This document shows, piece after piece, positions 24,535-29,204 of a DNA stretch of 29,204 nucleotides. The stretch is from positions 1-29,204 of the IMG/VR virus record IMGVR_UViG_3300043499_000194. One strand, 5' to 3'. Numbering within the stretch: position 1 is the first letter of the stretch; each line of letters starts with the position of its first letter. The notes under the pieces were generated by a model that was given only the letters and a program-made list of their open reading frames with translations, ran no database searches and was not told the DNA's origin. A program made the translations under genes and the position numbers. Origin of the DNA: a virus.

Positions 24535-25345
24535 GGTGCTCTATCCCGACGGCTACAGCACGCCGCCGCGGATGGTGCCGATCGACACCGTCTTCGCCCG
24601 CCCGTCGGTGGTGATGCTCCACCCCGAGTATCAGCGCCGATGGCGCGGGCTGATGATCGCCTCGAACGGCAAGCTCGGCATCGGTGGTGCCGGGCGCTCG
24701 AGCGCGCAGCAGGAGCGCGTGTTCCTCGAGCGCCACTACAAGGTGACCTCGGGTGGGTGCTGCGCGTACAAGGGCCAGCGCTACCAGCTCAAGGCTGGCG
24801 CAGCCCACGCCGCGCCACCGGGGCGCTCGTTCCACGAGGACGTGGTCTACGGGGGTGCTGCCGCCGTCGATGCGATCGGCGACCTCAAGTGGGCGGCGCT
24901 GAACTGCGAGGCGTACGGCCTCGAGCAGGCCACCTGGGGTGGCGAGGTGTGGCACTTCCAGTTCACCGAGTTCCCGCACTCGGTGACGCAGTGGCAGGCT
25001 GCCGGGTCGCCGCAGCCCCAGAAGTGGGTGCTGCCCACCGACCCCCGGCCCGAGCCCAAGCCACCCGAGCCGACACCACCACTCCCACCTGGGACCAAGC
25101 GAAAGAAAGGGGGCGTCGAGATGATGCTCCTCGCCCATCAGTCGGGCTCGAACTCCTACTGGTACAGCCAAGACGGTGGGCTGAGCCGCCAGGTCGTGCG
25201 CGACCCCAAGCACATCCGCTCGATCGTGTTCTCGGGAGTCGAGGACGCTGTTACCGGAGTGCCAATCACGATGGGCAACTGGGGTGGCTGCTCGCTGCTG
25301 TCGGTGGCGGACCTCGACGCCTACCTCGGCAGAGCCACGTCGTGA
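24527..25345 (+). CDS. Endolysin, M15-family peptidase (VanY-like)
   Basis: A 272-residue protein with ATG 24527 inside the preceding tiny gene. The N-terminal two-thirds match the zinc-dependent D-Ala-D-Ala carboxypeptidase / L-Ala-D-Glu endopeptidase fold of family M15. The substrate Arg motif is GGAGRSSAQQ (R57). Probable zinc ligands are H103 (SFH), D115 (AAAVD) and H143 (VWH), with E140 as the likely catalytic acid. Between H103 and D115 the spacing is five residues longer than the classical SxHxxGxAxD. A Pro-rich linker at 171-189 (RPEPKPPEPTPPLPP) and Lys/Arg patch lead to a C-terminal module (198-272; SNSYWYSQDGGLSRQVVRDP), a possible wall- or tail-associated module I cannot name. It would cut peptidoglycan peptides. 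No signal peptide is seen, so a holin is needed. Confidence 0.85.
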   Translation: MTEVLYPDGYSTPPRMVPIDTVFARPSVVMLHPEYQRRWRGLMIASNGKLGIGGAGRSSAQQERVFLERHYKVTSGGCCAYKGQRYQLKAGAAHAAPPGRSFHEDVVYGGAAAVDAIGDLKWAALNCEAYGLEQATWGGEVWHFQFTEFPHSVTQWQAAGSPQPQKWVLPTDPRPEPKPPEPTPPLPPGTKRKKGGVEMMLLAHQSGSNSYWYSQDGGLSRQVVRDPKHIRSIVFSGVEDAVTGVPITMGNWGGCSLLSVADLDAYLGRATS

Positions 25346-25495
25346 GTGGACCTCGGCCATGTCATTCTCGGTGCCCTCCTCATTGCGAGCATCGCCTCCA
25401 AGTTTCGGATGCGCCACGCCCGTAAGTTCGGGCTGACGATCATCGTCAAGCACGAGGACGACGCCGAAGCCGACACCGGCCGGGAGCCTGAATGA
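25346..25495 (+). CDS. Small single-span membrane protein
   Basis: Only 49 codons, starting at GTG 25346 immediately after the endolysin TGA and ending with an ATGA overlap with the next gene. One hydrophobic helix (VILGALLIASIASKF) near the N-terminus is followed by a basic stretch (RMRHARKFG) and an acidic tail (HEDDAEADTG), giving N-out, C-in topology. A small single-helix protein with a charged tail between endolysin and a second membrane protein is typical of an accessory holin, antiholin or spanin-like product. No lipobox is seen. No strong Shine-Dalgarno is present, so translation probably depends on coupling to the endolysin. Confidence 0.65.
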   Translation: MDLGHVILGALLIASIASKFRMRHARKFGLTIIVKHEDDAEADTGREPE

Positions 25496-26052
25496 GCACG
25501 ACAGCCAATCCACGCTGGGTCTGGCGCAACCCCGCGCAGTCCTCAGCGTGGGTGGCGCGCTTCGCCGCCGTGCTGCTGGCGCTGCCCTGCCTGGCCAACG
25601 TGCTGCTGGTCAAGCTGGCGCGCGACAAGGGCTACTTCCAGTGGACCATCTCAGCATCAGCGGCCATCGCTGCGGTGGTGCTGCTCTACCGCGCCATCAG
25701 CGGGCGCCAGAGCCAGGTCACCGAGTACGGCATCCTGCTCGGCACGGGGATGTGGGCGGCGAACTCGATGGAGATTGCCACGTCGACAGGTGTGTCGACC
25801 TTCGGGATCTTGCGCAACGGCGGGTTCTATCTGACCTACGCCATGCTCACCGGGCTGTTCTACTTGGCCGAGCGGGTCGGGTACCGCACCGACGACGCCC
25901 CGGTGACCAAGGCGGTGGAGATCGTGGATCAGGTAGTGGACCAGGTGGGTGTCGAGAACGTGGCCGCAGCGATGCTCGACATCGACGCTGTGCTCGTGGC
26001 TGAGGTCGTCGTGGAGGCAGGCGCGAACGGCAACGGCAATGGACCTGAGTAG
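25492..26052 (+). CDS. Four-span membrane protein (candidate holin)
   Basis: A 186-residue protein with ATG 25492 overlapping the previous TGA (ATGA). Four hydrophobic helices are visible at about 19-39 (WVARFAAVLLALPCLANVLL), 50-68 (WTISASAAIAAVVLLYRAI), 78-97 (EYGILLGTGMWAANSMEIAT) and 104-126 (GILRNGGFYLTYAMLTGLFY). A soluble acidic tail follows, rich in Val/Asp/Glu and ending in Asn/Gly repeats (GANGNGNGPE). Multi-span proteins downstream of the endolysin are common in actinobacteriophage lysis cassettes and are often annotated as holin-like. The long tail is unusual. A membrane protein for superinfection exclusion is an alternative. Confidence 0.7.
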   Translation: MSTTANPRWVWRNPAQSSAWVARFAAVLLALPCLANVLLVKLARDKGYFQWTISASAAIAAVVLLYRAISGRQSQVTEYGILLGTGMWAANSMEIATSTGVSTFGILRNGGFYLTYAMLTGLFYLAERVGYRTDDAPVTKAVEIVDQVVDQVGVENVAAAMLDIDAVLVAEVVVEAGANGNGNGPE

Positions 26053-26221
26053 CTTCGTCGCCCTCGCCTTCGGCGGCTTCATCATGCTCAGCCTGCGCCT
26101 CGGTAACATCATGTTGAAGTACGTGGCGATGAAGCTCGGGGTCGAGGAGTCCGGCGCCGGGGACACCGTCGACGAGGCACTCGCCGTGGCCTCGTCGATC
26201 AAGACCACGCACAAGGGCTGA
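26039..26221 (+). CDS. Small single-span membrane protein
   Basis: A 60-residue protein. ATG 26039 overlaps the preceding gene by 14 bases; earlier in-frame codons belong to that gene. One hydrophobic segment, SSFVALAFGGFIMLSLRLGN (residues 4-23), is followed by a hydrophilic helix ending ALAVASSIKTTHKG. It closes the rightward gene series, 10 bases before a strong terminator hairpin. It is probably the last member of the lysis module, with an accessory holin or antiholin as the best guess. Its function is unproven. Confidence 0.65.
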   Translation: MDLSSFVALAFGGFIMLSLRLGNIMLKYVAMKLGVEESGAGDTVDEALAVASSIKTTHKG

Positions 26222-26231
26222 GACGCGCAAA

Positions 26232-26267
26232 AGCCCCCGAGCTGACTCGAAAGTCAGCTCGGGGGCT
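26232..26267. terminator. Bidirectional terminator hairpin
   Basis: A 16-bp perfect stem, AGCCCCCGAGCTGACT (26232-26247) pairing with AGTCAGCTCGGGGGCT (26252-26267), and a CGAA loop. Read leftward, the loop is TTCG and the stem is followed by TTTTG (complement of 26227-26231), an intrinsic terminator for the leftward genes ending at 26272. Read rightward, no T-run follows, but the stem should still stall transcription from the lysis genes. It lies exactly between convergent gene sets. Confidence 0.9.
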
Positions 26268-26271
26268 CAGC

Positions 26272-26595
26272 TCATTCAGGTAGGGCTTCGGCCATCGCCC
26301 GGTAGAGGGCGACGACCTTGGCGTGCTCGGCCTCGGCGTCGTCGATGGTGGCCCAGCGACCGATCAGGTCGCAGTCGGGGAACACCATCGTCTCGAACAA
26401 CAGCGGCGGGCTACCCCACCAGCTCATGTCGAGTCCGAGGAACACCGTGCTCACGTCGACCTCGCCGATGCTGTCGAAGCCGATGGTCCGCTGGCCGTTG
26501 GCGCTGGCCTCCTCGAACCAGCGGCCCCACTCCTCGAGTGGGACCGCCATCACCTCGCGGCCAACGAGAATCCAGTGCCGGATCACAGGTGCCAC
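26272..26595 (-). CDS. Conserved phage protein of unknown function
   Basis: A 107-residue protein starting at GTG 26595. The core contains DVSTVFLGLDMSWWG, then PPLLFETMVFPD and YATWEE-like RWATIDDAEAEHAKVVAL. I recognise this arrangement ('ST-FLGLD---G--PPLLFETMVFG... YAT---AE-GH') as a small protein widespread in phage genomes, particularly those of actinobacteria, with unknown function. No membrane segment or Cys is visible. Its start overlaps the 59-residue gene behind it by 13 bases, and it closes the leftward gene series just before the terminator hairpin. Its location outside the structural block suggests non-structural expression. Confidence 0.8.
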   Translation of the reverse strand: MAPVIRHWILVGREVMAVPLEEWGRWFEEASANGQRTIGFDSIGEVDVSTVFLGLDMSWWGSPPLLFETMVFPDCDLIGRWATIDDAEAEHAKVVALYRAMAEALPE

Positions 26596-26762
26596 GCTTC
26601 GTGCGGTTCGGGGATGATCACCTCGATCGTGTCGTCCTCGAAGATGATCCGCAGCTTGTCGGTCATCTCGCCCTCGTCGTCGTACACGACGCGGGCCTGC
26701 ACCCTGTGCTCTCGCAGCCGGGCGGTGACCCAGCCGATGTAGGCAGCATGTCGCGGGGTCAT
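26583..26762 (-). CDS. Small protein of unknown function (59 residues)
   Basis: A 59-residue protein with ATG at 26762, overlapping the previous gene's TGA in an ATGA arrangement, and ending inside the next start. It begins MTPRHAAYIGWVTARLREHR and continues with alternating strands (QARVVYDDEGEMTDKLRIIF, then DDTIEVIIPEP). The alternating polar/hydrophobic pattern and tight coupling on both sides argue that it is real. I recognise no family or motif. Its size and beta-rich end suggest a small binding domain. Confidence 0.7.
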   Translation of the reverse strand: MTPRHAAYIGWVTARLREHRVQARVVYDDEGEMTDKLRIIFEDDTIEVIIPEPHEAWHL

Positions 26763-27046
26763 AGGTCGATCGGTTCTTCGTTGTCGAACTGGATCTGCAT
26801 GCCCTTGCCGACCGAGCGGAGCACCGACTGCAGCATCTGCAGCAGCGTGGTGATCACGTCGGCCACGTCGGTGTAGCCGTAGAGCATCGTGCCCACGTCG
26901 TTGGCGTCCTCGATGAGGATGATCGCCTGATCCGTGGCGAGGTGGTCGGGGTGAGCGTCCATCGCAGCGCCGAGGTCGTCGGCGATGCGGGTCAGCCTGT
27001 TAAACGGCTCGCTGCGGATCTGGGCTTGGTTGCGCAGCCCGCTCAT
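26759..27046 (-). CDS. Conserved phage protein of unknown function
   Basis: A 95-residue protein with ATG at 27046, overlapping the upstream gene's TGA by four bases. The middle has DQAIILIEDANDVGTMLYGY followed by TDVADVITTLLQMLQSVLRS and GKGMQIQF. The pattern 'DRAI-LL---...GT-LHGY-D--E---DL---L---F-ANGK-L-I' is one I recognise from many actinobacteriophage genomes, without known function. Alternating strands and helices suggest a small alpha/beta domain. No Cys or membrane segment. It is part of the same leftward transcriptional series. Confidence 0.8.
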   Translation of the reverse strand: MSGLRNQAQIRSEPFNRLTRIADDLGAAMDAHPDHLATDQAIILIEDANDVGTMLYGYTDVADVITTLLQMLQSVLRSVGKGMQIQFDNEEPIDL

Positions 27047-27384
27047 GGCTCCACCGCCGGGTGCTGGTGGAGGTGGAAGGTGGTGTCGTGCAGCGCCACG
27101 TACTCCTCGACGCGCGGCAGGAACATCACGAACTCGAGCTCGTCAGCGAGGAACTGCTCGCGAGCCTGGGCGATCTCGTCCCACGTCGGGTAGCGGGTCA
27201 GCCGACCCTTGTGGTCGCGGAAGCTGATGCTCATGTGCCAGCCCAGCGGCTCGAGCGCCACGCACATCGACAGCACGCCATCGGAGACGTTGCGCGTCCA
27301 CCACTGCGAGAACGCACCGGGGATCTCTGGCCCGTCGAAGCGCACCCACTGGGAGCGCTGCTTGGTGATCGGTGTGTGCTCCAT
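27043..27384 (-). CDS. Conserved phage protein, DUF7694-like
   Basis: A 113-residue protein. I choose ATG 27384 because it overlaps the TGA of the Trp-rich micro-gene by one base (TGATG). A longer frame starting at 27450 would cover that micro-gene. The sequence has GWHMSISFRDHKGRLTRYPT followed by WDEIAQAREQFLADELEFVM and RVEEYVALHDTTFHLHQHP. This 'W-HVS----..R-PTWDE---AR--F..DE----M-LP---EYV--H--TFHLW' pattern belongs to a family common in phages (I recall it as DUF7694, to be verified). The function is unknown. The C-terminal His cluster could bind a metal. Confidence 0.82.
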   Translation of the reverse strand: MEHTPITKQRSQWVRFDGPEIPGAFSQWWTRNVSDGVLSMCVALEPLGWHMSISFRDHKGRLTRYPTWDEIAQAREQFLADELEFVMFLPRVEEYVALHDTTFHLHQHPAVEP

Positions 27385-27461
27385 CAGTAGCCCTTCCACC
27401 ACGAGGGGCACTCGGCCCACCAGCGGCGACGCTTGCGCCAGTCCTTCCACCAGCGCCTCAT
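27384..27461 (-). CDS. Trp/Arg-rich microprotein (25 residues)
   Basis: A 26-codon gene too short for routine calling. ATG 27461 overlaps the preceding gene's TGA (ATGA), and its own TGA overlaps the next ATG (TGATG). The peptide starts MRRWWKDWRKRRRWW and contains 7 Trp, 9 Lys/Arg and only two acidic residues, with one Cys. It thus looks like Trp/Arg-rich membrane-active antimicrobial peptides. It fills the exact gap between two well-supported genes with coupling on both sides. Alternatively it is only a coupling element carrying ribosomes to the downstream gene, or a frameshift tail of the Cys-rich protein. The sequence alone cannot decide. Confidence 0.55.
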   Translation of the reverse strand: MRRWWKDWRKRRRWWAECPSWWKGY

Positions 27462-27847
27462 AGCGGCACCGTGTCTTTCACGATGACCCTGAGCTCCTCG
27501 GGGCACTCGCAGTCGTTGACCTTCTCGTTGCACCGAGCGCACACCGGGCACGAGCACTCGTGGTCGGCGTTGCCGCAGCCCTCGCACGACGGGCAGCAGC
27601 AGTTGCCGTAGCTCTCGCCGCAGCCGCCCTCGCAGTCGTGCTCGTCGGACCACGGGCAGCCGCCGTAGCTCGGTGGGTAGGTCTCGCCGCACCAGGCGCA
27701 GCAGATCAGTGCTCCGTCCTCGGCGAGCATCAGCTCATGGATGCGGTTGGCGATGTTGCACACGTCCCAGCTCCCGTCGGGGCCTTCGTTCTCCTCGACG
27801 TAGATCATCCCGATGGCGTTGAGCAGTTCTTCTCGGGTTCGTATCAT
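27458..27847 (-). CDS. Cys-rich putative zinc-binding protein
   Basis: A 129-residue protein with AAGGAG nine bases before ATG 27847. It has 18 Cys: at 30, 49, 50, 53, 64, 72, 76, 83-85, 88, 91, 98, 100, 103, 106, 113 and 115. The CxxC/CxxxC pairs (CAWCGETYPPSYGGC, CPSCEGC, CPVCARCNEKVNDCEC) point to several zinc knuckles or ribbons. The N-terminal 45 residues form a helix (REELLNAIGMIYVEENEG), and the C-terminus ends in a short beta strand. It could bind nucleic acid or protein. I do not recognise a specific family. It is the first gene after a hairpin (27885-27919), so it may begin a transcription unit or be read through from the right. Confidence 0.8.
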   Translation of the reverse strand: MIRTREELLNAIGMIYVEENEGPDGSWDVCNIANRIHELMLAEDGALICCAWCGETYPPSYGGCPWSDEHDCEGGCGESYGNCCCPSCEGCGNADHECSCPVCARCNEKVNDCECPEELRVIVKDTVPL

Positions 27848-27884
27848 TCTGGTTGTCTCCTTGATTCCGGTTCAGGTGAGTCAC

Positions 27885-27919
27885 CACGGGCCCGGCGCTA
27901 GCGCAGCGCCGGGCCCGTG
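27885..27919. terminator. Perfect 15-bp hairpin between leftward genes
   Basis: CACGGGCCCGGCGCT (27885-27899) pairs perfectly with AGCGCCGGGCCCGTG (27905-27919), with a five-base loop AGCGC. It follows the stop of the 63-residue leftward gene by nine bases and precedes the ribosome site of the Cys-rich gene. There is no T-run on either strand. It may be a weak terminator, an mRNA-end stabiliser, or a protein-binding palindrome controlling the downstream genes. Confidence 0.65.
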
Positions 27920-27927
27920 CTGTCGCG

Positions 27928-28119
27928 TCAGGCCGAAGCCCGGCGCCGTGCTCGTTGTTCGTCTCGCACGCGCCTCAGTAGCGCGTCGCTGCGATCGAGC
28001 TCGATCGCAGCCTGCTGTTGCATGCTCGCTGGAAGTCGCTGCACCTTGCGGGCGAGCGAGTCGACCGTGATGCCGAGCGACTTGGCGACCAGCTCGAGGT
28101 CACCATCATCCAGTTCCAT
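27928..28119 (-). CDS. Small helix-turn-helix-like protein
   Basis: A 63-residue protein with an excellent Shine-Dalgarno (AAGGAGG, six bases before ATG 28119). Residues 9-29 (ELVAKSLGITVDSLARKVQR) resemble a helix-turn-helix of the type seen in small phage DNA-binding proteins ('A--LG-T---L-R-'). A basic C-terminal helix (DALLRRVRDEQRARRRAS) could contact DNA. Its start lies 14 bases inside the end of the preceding gene. It could regulate the leftward genes, but the DNA-binding role is inferred from a short pattern only. Confidence 0.65.
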   Translation of the reverse strand: MELDDGDLELVAKSLGITVDSLARKVQRLPASMQQQAAIELDRSDALLRRVRDEQRARRRASA

Positions 28120-28783
28120 CGGTTCCTCCTTCCTTCTGTCTGAACGCCGCCTTGAGCGCCCTCTCGACGTTGCCCGTTTCAGGGGCGGCGAGCCAGTCGT
28201 CGACGTCGGTGACCTGTCCCTCGTCCCAGACCACGGAGCCGTCGCCGTAGTGATAGGGCAGGAACTGGGTGCGGAACTGCGTCGCCGTGGCGCAGGTGAC
28301 CACGAGGGCCTCGCTGATGCCCTTGCGGTCGCCGTTGTCCCATCGTCCTGCCAGCTCGCCCTGGACCAGCGGTGGTTTGGGATTGGCGGGGTCGATGTGC
28401 ACCCACAGCGTCTCGAGGCAGATGATCACGGCGATCGCTGGGCCGAACATCCCAGAGACCATCGTGAGGCAGGCTTCGAGAGCGTCGGGCGGGCGCAACC
28501 CCGATCCGTCGACCATCTCCTGCACCGGGAGCATGAACGCCCCCTCGGCCATGATCGCCGAAGCCAGCACCGGCAGGTCCGCGGGCCCATTGCTGACGCA
28601 CTCCTCCTTGAGCTCGCGGGCACCGTCGACTGCCGACTGGAACGTCTCGTCGAACCCAGGCCCGTAGTCGACGCTCGCTGCAGCGACGGCCTCGGGGTCG
28701 ATCGGCGGGTCACCGCCGATCACTCCGAAGATGATGCCGCGGACCCTGCGCGGGCCCGTCGGTGGATCGTCCTCACCCGCCAT
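28106..28783 (-). CDS. Conserved hypothetical protein (225 residues)
   Basis: ATG 28783 overlaps the end of the preceding gene by 11 bases, and the stop lies 14 bases inside the next gene, so it is tightly packed. The N-terminus is Pro/Gly-rich (MAGEDDPPTGPRRVRGIIFG). The middle contains helices (LPVLASAIMAEGAFMLPVQE) and a hydrophobic strand (FGPAIAVIICLETLWVHID). The C-terminal part, FRTQFLPYHYGDGSVVWDEG followed by TDVDDWLAAPETGNVERAL, looks like an alpha/beta domain. It has three Cys but no clear metal motif. I do not recognise a family and cannot assign a function. It may have relatives in related phages. Confidence 0.75.
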   Translation of the reverse strand: MAGEDDPPTGPRRVRGIIFGVIGGDPPIDPEAVAAASVDYGPGFDETFQSAVDGARELKEECVSNGPADLPVLASAIMAEGAFMLPVQEMVDGSGLRPPDALEACLTMVSGMFGPAIAVIICLETLWVHIDPANPKPPLVQGELAGRWDNGDRKGISEALVVTCATATQFRTQFLPYHYGDGSVVWDEGQVTDVDDWLAAPETGNVERALKAAFRQKEGGTDGTG

Positions 28784-29150
28784 TGCCCTTCACCTCCCGC
28801 TTGGCGTGCGCCGTCGGCACCGTCGTGGTGACGGTGGTCGCTCGCTGCTTTCGCCGCCTGCGCGTCGAGTCGATCGACATGAGCACGAAGTCGAGTCGTG
28901 TCGGTCGCTCGCCCTTTGCAAAGCGGTATCCGAGCGGCTGGACGTAGCGGCGCGCGAGCAGCGTTCTGCTGTCACGCATCACCGAGTCCCTCCGCTCCAT
29001 CAAGCAGCGCATGCAGCGCACGGTAAAGGGCTCGCCGAAGCTCGCCGACCAGTGATTGCTGTCGACGAGGTCCCAAGCGTGGCCGAGGGCGCCGCACTCG
29101 AGGTACTCGTAGACCCCTAGCTCCTCGCCTTTCCATAGGCGATCTTCCAT
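28773..29150 (-). CDS. Conserved phage zinc-ribbon-like protein
   Basis: The frame begins with an ATG at 29174, but ATG 29150 (MEDRLWKGEELG) has AGGAG six bases upstream and is preferred, giving 125 residues. The N-terminal part has ECGALGHAWDLVD and later VRCMRCLMERRDSVMRDS, so C-x4-H and CxxC form a plausible zinc ribbon. This is followed by RTLLARRYVQPLGYRF. The combination 'C-ALRHAW...-RC-RC---R-D------...ARRY--P-GYRF' is familiar to me from actinobacteriophage genomes, with no known function. The basic Arg/Lys/Thr-rich C-terminus may be disordered and could contact nucleic acid. It is the rightmost gene seen here and may be preceded by others beyond the window. Confidence 0.75.
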   Translation of the reverse strand: MEDRLWKGEELGVYEYLECGALGHAWDLVDSNHWSASFGEPFTVRCMRCLMERRDSVMRDSRTLLARRYVQPLGYRFAKGERPTRLDFVLMSIDSTRRRRKQRATTVTTTVPTAHAKREVKGNGG

Positions 29151-29204
29151 TGGATTCTCCTGTCTGGTTGTCATTGCCGGTGATGTGCCGGGTGGTTGGC
29201 GGGG

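Noticed and set aside
27384-27692. 102-residue minus-strand frame containing the Trp-rich peptide at its end
   Set aside because: Most of it overlaps the Cys-rich gene in another frame with Arg/Leu-rich composition. Only the 25 codons after ATG 27461 lie outside that gene.
1-29204. tRNA genes, CRISPR array, integrase or attachment site, insertion sequence
   Set aside because: No clover-leaf-like or repeat-spacer structure, recombinase motif or terminal inverted repeat was noticed. This is a reading by eye and does not exclude weak matches.

Overview
This window is part of a tailed-phage genome (or a metagenomic contig from one), very GC-rich and gene-dense. No cellular housekeeping gene, rRNA, tRNA, insertion sequence, integrase or CRISPR array was seen. 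Gene order and content (scaffold, major capsid, adaptor, propeller-like stabilisation/tail protein, collar fibre, Gln-rich helical proteins, one giant protein, tailspike and fibres), with no tail-tube gene, tail-assembly chaperone pair or conventional tape measure, point to a short-tailed (podovirus-like) phage. An M15 (VanY-like) peptidase endolysin, high GC and several small rightmost proteins of types familiar from actinobacteriophages suggest an actinobacterial host. The host is an inference and cannot be fixed from this sequence alone. Terminase and portal genes would be expected to the left of the window.

Layout. (1) 1-5474, plus strand: scaffold (5' end cut off), major capsid protein followed by a perfect GC-rich hairpin, a small Cys/His protein, an SU10-type adaptor, a large tail/stabilisation protein and a collar-domain fibre with a dense HxH metal-binding segment. 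(2) 5476-19659, plus strand: four tightly coupled genes encoding Gln/Ala-rich proteins, ending in a 3443-residue protein that fills more than a third of the window. These are best read as internal or ejected virion proteins. (3) 19662-23854, plus strand: host-recognition module with a composite tailspike (FN3 plus beta-helix), a collagen-like fibre and a LamG/concanavalin-type lectin protein. (4) 23872-26221, plus strand: lysis module with an M15 endolysin surrounded by four small membrane proteins. (5) A perfect 16-bp hairpin at 26232-26267 separates the rightward genes from (6) a leftward run of small accessory genes at 26272-29174, mostly joined by ATGA start/stop overlaps. It includes an 18-Cys protein, putative zinc-ribbon proteins and a 25-codon Trp/Arg-rich microprotein.

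How the genes work together: the left part builds the capsid and its portal-vertex tail. The central proteins are probably packaged and ejected with the DNA. The fibre genes provide adhesion and polysaccharide handling, and the lysis genes release progeny. The leftward genes are likely non-structural accessory genes expressed from their own promoter(s) to the right. No intergenic stretch over 300 bases exists. The most unusual items are the giant protein, the translationally coupled Trp-rich micro-ORF, and the possible frameshift or TTG start linking the collagen-like fibre to the LamG protein.
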